From NCBI RefSeq assembly GCF_048898065.1, contig NZ_JBLWFI010000001.1, positions 1,790,155 to 1,854,154 on the forward strand: a stretch of 64,000 nt of DNA, given 5' to 3'. Source of the DNA: Tepidibacillus_B infernus. Lineage in GTDB: Bacteria > Bacillota > Bacilli > Tepidibacillales > Tepidibacillaceae. Position 1 is the first letter of the stretch; every line of letters begins with the position of its first letter. The translations under genes were made by a program, and so were the position numbers. Below the pieces are notes generated by a model. The model had not been told where the DNA came from. It did not search any database and saw only the letters and a list, made by a program, of their open reading frames with translations. Shown one piece after another: positions 45,366 to 53,615 of this stretch.

Positions 45366-45605
45366 TCACCTGTTTTTATCCTTCCTTTGATAAAAACCAA
45401 TTCCATAAATGAGAACACCGAATCCTAAAATAGCTTGAACGGAAAAAAGGAGCTTTTCCATTGTCTCATTCGGTTGAAAAAACAAATTTGTAATCCATGG
45501 TTGATAATCTCGATCTATCGATGAAATTACTCCTTGTGCTTGATCATCCGTCCCAGCAAATTCAAGATTTCCTAAAAAATTTTGTAAAAAGAGAATAAGG
45601 AACAA
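45366..45605 (-). CDS. cbiN: Cobalt transport protein CbiN, start codon unclear
   Basis: CbiN is a small two-helix membrane subunit that stimulates cobalt loading. The visible part has LEFAGTDDQAQGVIS between the helices and FGVLIYGIGFYQ in the second helix, as in the family. From the TTG at 45605 the product has 79 residues, but no ribosome binding site precedes it and helix 1 is short. The frame continues upstream as VNKKILLSVFVL, the normal N-terminus, yet there the first codon is GTA and no ATG/GTG/TTG is in frame before cbiM ends. A non-standard start or a base error is likely. Confidence 0.8.
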   Translation of the reverse strand: MFLILFLQNFLGNLEFAGTDDQAQGVISSIDRDYQPWITNLFFQPNETMEKLLFSVQAILGFGVLIYGIGFYQRKDKNR

Positions 45606-45630
45606 AACGAATACACTAAGTAGTATTTTT

Positions 45631-46392
45631 TTATTTACCCCAAGTAAAAAACCTCCTTTCTTTTTGTAAAAGAAATTGCAGTTCTTGCTGATGATTTTGC
45701 TTTAAAAGTTGAATAACAATAACTGTAATGATTCCTTCAATCATCGCTAACGGCACCTGAGTAACAGCAAAGATCGTAAAAAATTTTTGAAATGATTCCA
45801 TCACTCCACCAATTTGTGAAGGAAACGCTAGAGATAATTGAAGTGAAGTCACAACATAAGTCATTAGATCCCCTAAACTTGCTGCCAAAAAGATTGCAAG
45901 CTTATCTCTATGGAGCAAACGTTTAAAAACATGATACGTACCTACAGCAAATATTGGCCCAGTAATCGCCATCGAAAAAAGATTAGCACCTAAAGTGGTA
46001 ATTCCACCATGGGCGAGTAAAAGAGCCTGAAAAAGTAAAACAATTCCCCCAATTACACTCATGATCGCTGGACCGAATAAGATCGCGCCTAATCCTACAC
46101 CTGTCATGTGACTACTACTCCCTGTAACTGATGGTAGCTTTAGAGCAGATAAAGCAAAAGTAAACGCCCCTATTACACCAAGTAGTAATTTAAACTGAGG
46201 ATTTTCTTTGATAACGATACGAATCCTTTTCACTCCAAACAAGAAAAACGGAGTAGAAAGTACCCACCAAAAAGCAGCCCATTTAACCGGCAAAAAACCT
46301 TCCATGATATGCATCGCATAAGCAGACTGTGGAATGAACAAAAAATAAATCGTTAATAACAAAACCTCAACACTAAATGATCGATTTTGCAA
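45631..46392 (-). CDS. cbiM: Cobalt ECF transporter substrate-binding protein
   Basis: CbiM is the membrane S component that binds Co2+ through its processed N-terminus. The 253-residue precursor starts at TTG 46392 behind GGAGGGAGG. A signal peptide (to about SAYA) is followed by MHIMEGFLP, whose first Met and His form the metal site after cleavage. GSSSHMTGVGLGAILFGP near 105 is another family motif. It is the first gene of the cobalamin operon, downstream of the riboswitch. Confidence 0.94.
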   Translation of the reverse strand: MQNRSFSVEVLLLTIYFLFIPQSAYAMHIMEGFLPVKWAAFWWVLSTPFFLFGVKRIRIVIKENPQFKLLLGVIGAFTFALSALKLPSVTGSSSHMTGVGLGAILFGPAIMSVIGGIVLLFQALLLAHGGITTLGANLFSMAITGPIFAVGTYHVFKRLLHRDKLAIFLAASLGDLMTYVVTSLQLSLAFPSQIGGVMESFQKFFTIFAVTQVPLAMIEGIITVIVIQLLKQNHQQELQFLLQKERRFFTWGK

Positions 46393-46492
46393 ATCAATTC
46401 CTCCCTCCAATAAAATAAGCACCCCTACCCTAAAGATAGAAGTGCTTGATGTGCTCTAGTGAATATTCTCCACCATATCACCTATTTCACAA

Positions 46493-46536
46493 GAAAAACA
46501 CTTCTATTCGTTTTACAAGGAAAGCGTTGAAGTGTT
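46493..46536 (-). terminator. Terminator/expression platform of the cobalamin riboswitch
   Basis: On the minus strand AACACTTC and GAAGTGTT pair around a loop of about 24 bases and are followed by TTTTTC. It lies between the riboswitch and cbiM, where it could stop transcription when adenosylcobalamin is bound. The loop length makes it less certain. Confidence 0.6.
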
Positions 46537-46616
46537 CTAATGTGTAATCAATGCTGATATGGCACTGAAACGACAAACACTCCCCTATCTCCCGTAGGGT
46601 TTTGTGTTTTGAAAAT

Positions 46617-46785
46617 AGGCAGGTCTCCTGACTTCGATTCACCGTCTGTATAAGGCCTTCCCAATTTTTCAATCAGTGGCAATGATTTATACAGACTCCT
46701 CGTTACAGTGGCGGGACCGTGTCGGATTTTCACCGACTTCCCTTTTAATCCAAGTTATCATTGCATAACTTGGAACCTATTTCCA
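46617..46785 (-). ncRNA. Cobalamin riboswitch
   Basis: On the minus strand the RNA shows the cobalamin aptamer landmarks: AAGGGAAGTCGGTGAAAAT near the 5' half, CCCGCCACTGTAAC (the B12 box region, GCCACTG), and the closing AGTCAGGAGACCTGCC. An upstream stem uses CCAAGTTAT with ATAACTTGG. It controls the 20-kb cbi/cob operon that starts 225 bases downstream. The 46393-46853 gap contains only this RNA and its terminator. Confidence 0.95.
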
Positions 46786-46853
46786 ACGATATTTAATTTT
46801 ATTAACTTTATATATAACCCATATCTGATAGCATGTCAACAAACTTTTTCATT

Positions 46854-47390
46854 TTATATCTTGATACATCGATATTCCCCATTAGGAATAATACCTATAT
46901 TCTCAGCTTGGTATTTTTCAAAGATCCATTTGATGACACTTCCATGGGTGATAATCAAAAGGTTTTCATTTGGGTGGGTTACTTTTAATTCTTTGAGCCC
47001 TGTATGGATTCGATCAAGTAAACTCTGGACCGGTTCGATACTAAATCGGTTGTCTTCCAGTTCTTCAATATCCCTGATTTTATATTGTAATCGAATCTCC
47101 TGTAATATTTTCCCTTCTAATTCACCAAATGAACGTTCCCGAAAATAATCAAGCTCAACCAGTGGAAGGTTTAATATACGTTGACAAATACTTGCCGATT
47201 CTTTTGCTCGATGTAATGGGCTGGTTATAATTTTGGTAACTTGTATTTTTCTGTTCGAAAGTAAATCGAAGCAAGCTTTTTCAATCTGTTTTTTCCCTTT
47301 ATTGGTTAAAGAAACTTGTTGAATCCCCTGAATTCGGTTAAACACATTCCATTCCGATTCTCCATGCCGCATTAAGATTACTTTTAACAT
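46854..47390 (-). CDS. Histidine phosphatase family protein (phosphoglycerate-mutase-like)
   Basis: The 178-residue protein has the RHG motif (LMRHGESEWN at residues 6-15), a second arginine in TSPLHRAKESA near 58, the acidic FRERSFGELEG near 85 and the second His in IITHGSVIK near 147. It resembles alpha-ribazole phosphatases and broad-specificity phosphatases. It lies upstream of the cobalamin riboswitch, outside the riboswitch-controlled unit, and cobC already exists in the operon. A separate function or a second CobC-like activity is possible. Confidence 0.82.
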   Translation of the reverse strand: MLKVILMRHGESEWNVFNRIQGIQQVSLTNKGKKQIEKACFDLLSNRKIQVTKIITSPLHRAKESASICQRILNLPLVELDYFRERSFGELEGKILQEIRLQYKIRDIEELEDNRFSIEPVQSLLDRIHTGLKELKVTHPNENLLIITHGSVIKWIFEKYQAENIGIIPNGEYRCIKI

Positions 47391-47467
47391 ACATTCCCTC
47401 TATTCCAATTCATTCATAAGTATAATTCTAGAAATTCCCACCATACTATTTCTAAGGAGGGATATTA

Positions 47468-47605
47468 ATGAATTACCATTTTACAAATCTAAATAACCAT
47501 CCCGAACTATTAAAAGAGATCACCCAACTTGAAGAAAAAATAAATCATGTGTTAGATGATCACGTTGTCCTGATTGCTTATTCTGAGGATTTCTCAAAAA
47601 CGTAG
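47468..47605 (+). CDS. Small orphan protein of 45 residues
   Basis: An ATG at 47468 is preceded by AAGGAGGGATATTA, one of the best ribosome binding sites in the window. The product is acidic, soluble and helical in the middle (PELLKEITQLEEKINHVL), with no membrane segment or cysteine. I do not recognise it. It lies alone between two minus-strand genes, so it needs its own promoter. The good site and sensible composition favour a real gene. Confidence 0.55.
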   Translation: MNYHFTNLNNHPELLKEITQLEEKINHVLDDHVVLIAYSEDFSKT

Positions 47606-47644
47606 TCGAATCCTTCTTTAGTGAAGTCCCTATAAGATAAAAAA

Positions 47645-48181
47645 TTAATTTTGAAGGCGAAAGTTTAGCCATTTTTTAATCACAAAGATACCAATCACAA
47701 CAATCACCATCGATAAGAGTGATACATTATGATGCAATAATCTTTGAAGAAATAGTGTAAAGGTTCCATTACAAAGAATGATAACACTCCAAAACATAGT
47801 TGCTTGCCTATGTAATAACACTTCTTTTACAGGAACATACCTTTCCTGATAACTACGATCAAACATTGAAGTAAATGGCAAGTTTGTAAATAGTGAAAAG
47901 ACAGAATTGATTGCAAAAGAAAAAGATACTACTTGACCAGTATAATCTACAACAGAAAAAATATCACGTGTAAATAAATAATAGCCAAGACCGATTAAAT
48001 GCCAAGTTAATGTACTTGAAAAAAACCAATCCCATCTCGCTTTAGACAAATTGCTCCATACCATAGTTAGACTCCAAATAAAACCAATTCCATAAGAAAG
48101 GAGCACAATAGATTGATTAGGAATATGGCTTAGTCCCATTGTTGTCATCATAAATAACCCATAGTTCATTCCTTTTTTCAT
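47645..48181 (-). CDS. Uncharacterised integral membrane protein
   Basis: The 178-residue protein has about five hydrophobic segments (for example SIVLLSYGIGFIWSLTMVW and LLSMVIVVIGIFVIKKW) and no recognised motif. The ATG at 48181 follows GGAGG. It is divergent from the NiaP-like transporter gene, with a 223-base region between them. The function is unknown. Confidence 0.65.
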   Translation of the reverse strand: MKKGMNYGLFMMTTMGLSHIPNQSIVLLSYGIGFIWSLTMVWSNLSKARWDWFFSSTLTWHLIGLGYYLFTRDIFSVVDYTGQVVSFSFAINSVFSLFTNLPFTSMFDRSYQERYVPVKEVLLHRQATMFWSVIILCNGTFTLFLQRLLHHNVSLLSMVIVVIGIFVIKKWLNFRLQN

Positions 48182-48246
48182 AAATCCTCCTACATCAACA
48201 AACTATTGTTTTTAATACTATTTTAACACTATTTATATTGTTTTTG

Positions 48247-48260
48247 GTGTTAGATAACAC
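48247..48260. promoter_or_regulatory. Perfect palindrome in the niaP divergent region
   Basis: GTGTTAGATAACAC is a 14-base palindrome (arms GTGTTA and TAACAC, centre GA), extended by related AACAC and GTGTT arms just upstream. It lies between two divergent genes and could be an operator for either. Confidence 0.4.
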
Positions 48261-48404
48261 TTAATCTGCTTCTAAAGAATATGAAGAAAAATAAAAAAAT
48301 TGAAAAAAAACCAACTTAATACTAGACAATATCCTCATCATCATGTAATATCATGTGTAAAGACACATAAATATACATATAGCAATAGAAATGAGGGGGA
48401 TTAA

Positions 48405-49628
48405 ATGAGTACATCTGCATTTGAAGCGACTGAATCAAATCAAGAATACAAAAGATTGATTGGTGTTGCTGGGATTGGCTGGGCGTTTGATGCGATGGAT
48501 GTGGGGCTATTATCTTTTATTATGGTGGCTTTATCTAAAGAATGGGGTCTAACTCCATCATTATCAGGCTGGCTTGGTACGATTAATTTAATCGGTATGG
48601 CTATAGGTGCTACGTTAGGTGGAATACTTGCTGACCGCATAGGAAGAAAACCCATTTTTCTATATACTCTATTATTATTTGGTATAGCGACAGCCACTAG
48701 TGCATTAGCGACTACTTTTGTTGTTATGTTAATATTCCGTTTTCTTATTGGTTTAGGAATTGGTGCCGAATTACCTGTTGCCTCTACTTTAGTGAGTGAA
48801 CATGCTCCAGAACATAGTAGAGGAAGGGCAGTTGTTCTGCTAGAAAGCTTTTGGGCCATTGGCTGGATCTTAGCCGCTATCCTTGCTTATTACGTTATTC
48901 CTAATCCAAATTTAGGTTGGCGAGCTGCATTAATCATTGGTGGTCTACCCGCTATATATGCTGCTTTAATCCGTAAACAGGTACCTGAGTCACCTGTCTT
49001 TTTAGCGCAACAGAATAAGAAACAATTAAAAAACAAAAATATCAAACTCTTATTTACCCAATATAGCAAAGAAACGGTTACTTTATGGACTTTATGGTTT
49101 GTCATCGCCTTTTCCTATTATGGCATGTTTTTATGGTTACCTTCTGTCCTTGTTGATAAAGGCTTTGATATGATTCGTTCTTTTGAGTATGTGTTGATGA
49201 TGACTCTTGCACAAGTTCCCGGATACTTTACAGCTGCTTATTTGATTGAAAAATGGGGAAGAAAACCAGTACTGATGATTTTCTTATTAGGCACAGCACT
49301 AAGTGCATGGTTCTTTGGTTCAAGTTCAGAAACCACTTCATTACTAATATGGGGTTCCTTATTATCTTTCTTTAATTTAGGGGCTTGGGGTGGACTTTAT
49401 GCCTATACGCCTGAAAATTACCCTGGAGTTATTCGCGGATCTGGTTCTGGTGCAGCCGCTGGATTTGGTAGAATCGGTAGTATTATTGCTCCCTTACTTG
49501 TAGGTGTATTGATAGGTGAAGAAATGAGTTATCAAAGTATCTTCCTTATTTTCACAATCACGATTATGGTAGGAATCATCGTTTTATGGTTTGTTGGCAA
49601 GGAAACGAAGCCTGAAACTACAAATTAA
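48405..49628 (+). CDS. niaP: MFS transporter similar to niacin permease NiaP (YceI)
   Basis: The 407-residue protein has 12 membrane helices and follows the Bacillus NiaP sequence closely in remembered motifs: GVAGIGWAFDAMDVGLLSF near residue 20, ADRIGRK near 82, ELPVASTLVSEHAPEHSRGR near 125, and FSYYGMFLWLPSV near 235. NiaP imports niacin for NAD synthesis. Related AAHS carriers move aromatic acids, so the substrate is probable rather than certain. A GAGGGG site precedes the ATG at 48405. No NAD biosynthesis genes are linked. Confidence 0.75.
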   Translation: MSTSAFEATESNQEYKRLIGVAGIGWAFDAMDVGLLSFIMVALSKEWGLTPSLSGWLGTINLIGMAIGATLGGILADRIGRKPIFLYTLLLFGIATATSALATTFVVMLIFRFLIGLGIGAELPVASTLVSEHAPEHSRGRAVVLLESFWAIGWILAAILAYYVIPNPNLGWRAALIIGGLPAIYAALIRKQVPESPVFLAQQNKKQLKNKNIKLLFTQYSKETVTLWTLWFVIAFSYYGMFLWLPSVLVDKGFDMIRSFEYVLMMTLAQVPGYFTAAYLIEKWGRKPVLMIFLLGTALSAWFFGSSSETTSLLIWGSLLSFFNLGAWGGLYAYTPENYPGVIRGSGSGAAAGFGRIGSIIAPLLVGVLIGEEMSYQSIFLIFTITIMVGIIVLWFVGKETKPETTN

Positions 49629-49648
49629 AAAATATGATAAAAATATGG

Positions 49649-49686
49649 ATGGCTACTACCAAATTCGTTATGGTAGTAGCCATTTT
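49649..49686. terminator. Bidirectional terminator
   Basis: ATGGCTACTACC (49649-49660) pairs with GGTAGTAGCCAT (49672-49683), followed by T residues. It separates niaP from the converging riboflavin operon. Confidence 0.85.
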
Positions 49687-49719
49687 CACTCTCTGTGCTT
49701 CGATCTGTTCTTATAGGTA

Positions 49720-50184
49720 TTAGATTTGCTTTAACACATTTGCCATTTCAATTGCAGAAATCGCAGCTTCCCAACCTTTATTCCCAGCCTTCGTTCCTGC
49801 CCTTTCAATCGCTTGTTCAATCGAATCAGTTGTTAACACACCAAAGATTACTGGAACATCTGCTTGCAAACTAATCGCTGCCGTTCCTTTTGCAACCTCA
49901 GAAGAGACATATTCAAAATGAGGTGTGGCCCCACGAATCACTGCTCCTAATGTAATGACTGCATCATACTTTTTAGAATTAGCCATTTTCTTCGCAGCGA
50001 GTGGAATCTCAAAAGCTCCAGGTACCCAAAGCACTTCAATCTGTTTCTCTTCCACTCCGTGACGAATGAGTGCATCTTTAGCTCCATTTAATAATTTACT
50101 AGTTATAAATTCATTAAAACGCGAAACCACAATTCCCATTTTTAATCCTGTTCCTACTAAATGACCTTCATATACTTTTCCCAT
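49720..50184 (-). CDS. ribH: 6,7-dimethyl-8-ribityllumazine synthase
   Basis: RibH condenses the ribityl pyrimidine with dihydroxybutanone phosphate, the penultimate riboflavin step. The 154-residue protein has the substrate motifs VSRFNEFI near residue 17, VPGAFEIPLA near 53, GAVIRGATPHFEYV near 77 with the catalytic His, and GNKGWEAA near 134. The ATG at 50184 follows GGAGG. It is the last gene of the rib operon. Confidence 0.96.
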   Translation of the reverse strand: MGKVYEGHLVGTGLKMGIVVSRFNEFITSKLLNGAKDALIRHGVEEKQIEVLWVPGAFEIPLAAKKMANSKKYDAVITLGAVIRGATPHFEYVSSEVAKGTAAISLQADVPVIFGVLTTDSIEQAIERAGTKAGNKGWEAAISAIEMANVLKQI

Positions 50185-50197
50185 TTGAATTCCTCCT

Positions 50198-51391
50198 CTA
50201 AACATGTAATAAATGGCCTAATTTGCTTTTTTTCGTTTGTAAATAACGAAGATTATCTTTATTTGGCTTAATCAGTAAGGGAACACGTTCCACGACTTCT
50301 AAACCATGACCTTCTAACCCTTTTATTTTCCTAGGGTTATTGGTTAATAAGCGTATCTTTCCTACTCCTAGATCTTTTAAGATTTGTGCTCCAATGCCAT
50401 AGTCTCTTAAATCAGCAGGAAATCCTAACTTGTGGTTAGCTTCAACCGTATCAAAGCCTTGATCTTGCAACTGATAGGCTCTTAACTTATTGATTAGCCC
50501 AATCCCTCTACCTTCCTGTCGCATATACAATAGAACACCTTGTCCAGCTTCTTCAATTTGTCTTAATGCAGCATGAAGCTGTGGACCACAATCACAGCGA
50601 AATGACCCAAAAATATCCCCTGTTAAACATTCGGAATGTACACGAACGAGTGTCGGTGTATCCTGATTGATCTCGCCCTTCACTAAGGCTAGATGTTCCT
50701 TATCATCCACCTTATTAGTGTAAGCAATCACTTTAAAAGTTCCATATTCGGTTGGCAAATTGACTTCTACTTCACGTTGAACCAATGTTTCTTTTTCTTT
50801 GCGATATTTAATCAAATCAGCAATCGTAATTATTTTTAGTTCATGATCTTTTGCAACTTGCTGTAAATCTGGTACTCTTGCCATCGTTCCATCTTCCTTG
50901 ATGACTTCACAGATCACTCCAGCAGGATAAGCGCCAGCCAATTTTGCTAGATCAACAGCAGCCTCGGTATGGCCTGCACGTCTTAACACACCGCCTTCAC
51001 GTGCAATCAACGGGAAAACGTGACCTGGTCTTCGGAAGTCCTCTGACTTTGTTTTAGAATTTAATAATGCTTGTATCGTTTGTGAACGTTCATATGCAGA
51101 GATACCTGTTGTACTTTCTTTATAATCAATAGATACAGTAAATGCAGTACCATGGGGATCCGTATTATTCTCTACCATAGGTGATAAATTTAATTCATTT
51201 GCTCTTTCTTTTGTAATCGGTACACAAACCAAGCCTCTACCATGCCTAATCATAAAATTGATTACTTCTGGAGTTGCCTTTTCTGCCAATGCGATAAAAT
51301 CTCCTTCGTTCTCACGATCTTCATCATCCACAACAATAATCACTTTTCCTTGTTGTAACTCTTCTATTGCTTCTTCAATAGTAGCAAACAT
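50198..51391 (-). CDS. ribBA: Bifunctional 3,4-dihydroxy-2-butanone-4-phosphate synthase / GTP cyclohydrolase II
   Basis: The 397-residue protein supplies both riboflavin precursors. The RibB domain (about 1-200) has VVDDEDRENEGDF near residue 20, RHGRGLVCV near 50 and RRAGHTEAAVDL near 137. The RibA domain (about 205-397) has the zinc cysteines in SECLTGDIFGSFRCDCG near 253 and MRQEGRGIGL near 290. The order rib synthase, ribBA, ribH matches other Bacillales. Confidence 0.97.
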   Translation of the reverse strand: MFATIEEAIEELQQGKVIIVVDDEDRENEGDFIALAEKATPEVINFMIRHGRGLVCVPITKERANELNLSPMVENNTDPHGTAFTVSIDYKESTTGISAYERSQTIQALLNSKTKSEDFRRPGHVFPLIAREGGVLRRAGHTEAAVDLAKLAGAYPAGVICEVIKEDGTMARVPDLQQVAKDHELKIITIADLIKYRKEKETLVQREVEVNLPTEYGTFKVIAYTNKVDDKEHLALVKGEINQDTPTLVRVHSECLTGDIFGSFRCDCGPQLHAALRQIEEAGQGVLLYMRQEGRGIGLINKLRAYQLQDQGFDTVEANHKLGFPADLRDYGIGAQILKDLGVGKIRLLTNNPRKIKGLEGHGLEVVERVPLLIKPNKDNLRYLQTKKSKLGHLLHV

Positions 51392-51409
51392 TTTAAGCCC
51401 CCCTACTTT

Positions 51410-52066
51410 TTAAGCAAATCCATTCTCTTTTAAAAAATCTTCAGTTAAACTGGTTTTCTCATTTGATCGCTGTTCCAACAGATTGGTCACGTATTTCTCT
51501 ACAAATTTCCCAATCATATCCACCTCAATATTTACGGTTTGCCCGATCTGTTTTGATACCAAATTGGTTTGTTGAAGGGTATGAGGAATGATCGAAACTG
51601 AAAATTGGTTTTTCTCTACATCAACAAGCGTTAAACTAATCCCATCAATTGCGATCGAACCTTTGGGAACCATGTAATTTGTTAAAGAGGGATTCGCATG
51701 AAAAGTAAAATAAATCGCATTATCTACTGGCTTTTTTCCATGCAATGTAGCTACTCCATCGATATGTCCGGCAACAAAATGACCACCAAACCTTCGATTG
51801 GGTGTCATTGCTCTTTCTAGATTTACTAAACTACCAACCTTTAAATCCTTCAGATTCGTACGATGCATCGTTTCAGGCATGACATCGACAGTGAAGGAAA
51901 AAGATTGGTAAGAGGTCACCGTTAAACAAATTCCGTTTACAGCGATACTATCCCCAATTGACACATCCTCTAAAATTTCTTTTGCTTCAATCGTAAGTAC
52001 CATGGCATCGCCCGAACGAGTTATGTTTTTAATCCTTCCCACTTCTTCAATCAATCCGGTAAACAT
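51410..52066 (-). CDS. ribE: Riboflavin synthase
   Basis: The enzyme dismutates two lumazine molecules into riboflavin and a pyrimidine. The 218-residue protein has two homologous lumazine-binding halves, beginning MFTGLIEEVG and continuing with GDSIAVNGICLTV near 40 and, in the second half, GSIAIDGISLTLV near 138. The ATG at 52066 shares one base with the ribD stop codon (TAATG), so translation is coupled. GGGGGGGAAGG provides the binding site. Confidence 0.95.
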   Translation of the reverse strand: MFTGLIEEVGRIKNITRSGDAMVLTIEAKEILEDVSIGDSIAVNGICLTVTSYQSFSFTVDVMPETMHRTNLKDLKVGSLVNLERAMTPNRRFGGHFVAGHIDGVATLHGKKPVDNAIYFTFHANPSLTNYMVPKGSIAIDGISLTLVDVEKNQFSVSIIPHTLQQTNLVSKQIGQTVNIEVDMIGKFVEKYVTNLLEQRSNEKTSLTEDFLKENGFA

Positions 52067-53178
52067 TAACCTTCCCCCCCTTCGCTTGATGAAAAGATAG
52101 GATACCCCATGATGCAAAAGTCATCTTCAAACTGTTGGATAGAAATGTTGGTTAAGGGAACGGCTTGAGTCATCATCGTTTTTCCTTCCCCACCAATACT
52201 TGTTAGGGATTGAAAACCTCCTACTAATTTTGGAGCAATAAATCCTATATATTTATCTATCAATCCATGGTCAAATAAACTACCCGTTAAGGTTGATCCC
52301 CCTTCAACAAATACGGATGTTACATGATTTTTACCTAAATATTGAAGCACTTCTTGCAACGGAACACTTTCTTCCCCTTTTGTTACGATGACTTGGATAC
52401 CCATTTTTGTTAACTCATTTATTTTCTGCTCTGATACATGATTCGTTGTGAAAATCCATGTAGGTGCTTTTCCATCTATTACTACCTTTGCATCTAATGG
52501 AATTCTCAATTTTGAATCGACCACAATTCGAATAGGGTTAAGTCCTTCTACTTCAGTTCGTACCGTTAAGGAAGGATTATCTTTTAAAATTGTCCCAATC
52601 CCAACCATAATCGCATCATGCTCATGTCTTAGCTGATGAACATATTCTCTCGACTTTTCCCCTGTGATCCATTTGCTACTTCCCGTATAAGTAGCGATTT
52701 TCCCATCAAGGGTCATCGCGGTTTTTACGGTAACAAATGGCATACGGGTTGTAATATACTTGTTAAAGCTTTCATTAAGCTGTTTTGCTTCTTGTTCTAA
52801 GACTCCTACGGTAACTTCTATACCAGCCTTTTCTAATAAATCAATACCCATCCCTGAAACTAACGGATTCGGGTCTAAGGTGGCCACAACTACTCTTTTG
52901 ACTTGTTCAGCAACGATTCGTTCTGCACATGGAGGAGTTCGACCAAAATGACTACAAGGTTCAAGTGTTACATAAAGTGTGCTATTTTTAGCAAGTGAAC
53001 CTGCCATATTTAATGCATGAACTTCCGCATGAGGTTGGCCTGCTTTTAAATGTGCTCCCATTCCAACGATACGACCCTGATTAACAATCACCGCTCCTAC
53101 AACTGGATTGGGGGAGGTTTGCCCTTTGGTTCCCTTTGCCAAATCAAGGGCTATTTTCATATAATCCCGATCGTTCAT
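52066..53178 (-). CDS. ribD: Bifunctional diaminohydroxyphosphoribosylaminopyrimidine deaminase / reductase
   Basis: RibD performs the deamination and side-chain reduction following GTP cyclohydrolase II. The 370-residue protein has an N-terminal cytidine-deaminase-like domain with HAEVHAL near residue 50 and PCSHFGRTPPC near 75 (zinc ligands), and a C-terminal dihydrofolate-reductase-like domain with TAMTLDGKIAT near 160 and FVEGGSTLTGSLF near 290. The ATG at 53178 follows AAGGAG. It is the first gene of the operon behind the FMN riboswitch. Confidence 0.96.
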   Translation of the reverse strand: MNDRDYMKIALDLAKGTKGQTSPNPVVGAVIVNQGRIVGMGAHLKAGQPHAEVHALNMAGSLAKNSTLYVTLEPCSHFGRTPPCAERIVAEQVKRVVVATLDPNPLVSGMGIDLLEKAGIEVTVGVLEQEAKQLNESFNKYITTRMPFVTVKTAMTLDGKIATYTGSSKWITGEKSREYVHQLRHEHDAIMVGIGTILKDNPSLTVRTEVEGLNPIRIVVDSKLRIPLDAKVVIDGKAPTWIFTTNHVSEQKINELTKMGIQVIVTKGEESVPLQEVLQYLGKNHVTSVFVEGGSTLTGSLFDHGLIDKYIGFIAPKLVGGFQSLTSIGGEGKTMMTQAVPLTNISIQQFEDDFCIMGYPIFSSSEGGEG

Positions 53179-53240
53179 GTTTATCTCCTTTTCCTTTAAA
53201 ATGCATACTCCGATTACTTTTGTAGGCCCCATAAATTTAG

Positions 53241-53274
53241 AAAAAAAGACCCCAAAGCATCATGCTTCAGGGTT
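53241..53274 (-). terminator. FMN-riboswitch-controlled terminator
   Basis: On the minus strand CCCTGAAGC pairs with GCTTTGGGG around an ATGAT loop, followed by a seven-T run. It lies 63 bases ahead of the ribD start, downstream of the aptamer, so it is the likely regulated terminator. Confidence 0.8.
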
Positions 53275-53412
53275 TTATGTTAAGTAAGATAGATAATGTG
53301 AATTTTCAAATGGATAGAATATAGCCATAAAAACAAGACAAAATGCAATTCAGAAAAAAGACAAAGCGGCATTTTCTGAATTTACACATCTATGGATAGA
53401 ATTCACCTTATC

Positions 53413-53553
53413 ATATCCTTCTCCCATCCAGACTTTACTGTCGGTTTCGGAATCTCACCGAATCAGCCAACACATCAAAAGACGTATTGGGTCGCGGACT
53501 ACAGGTTATCCCTGATTACCGCCGGTTGGGAATTTCACCCGACCCCGAAGGAT
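53413..53553 (-). ncRNA. FMN riboswitch (RFN element)
   Basis: On the minus strand the aptamer reads ATCCTTCGGGGTCGGGTGAA at its 5' end, then CCGGCGGTAATC, GATAACCTGTAGTCCGCGA, GGTGAGATTCCGAAACCGAC, AGTAAAGTCTGGATGGGAGA, and closes with GAAGGAT. These are all conserved RFN blocks. FMN binding should stop transcription of ribDE(BA)H. The 53179-53615 gap is filled by this leader and its terminator. Confidence 0.96.
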
Positions 53554-53615
53554 TTATTTAACTTATTTGATTCTATCTTATACCTTTTCTAATAAATCTG
53601 CAAATGTAATTTTGT

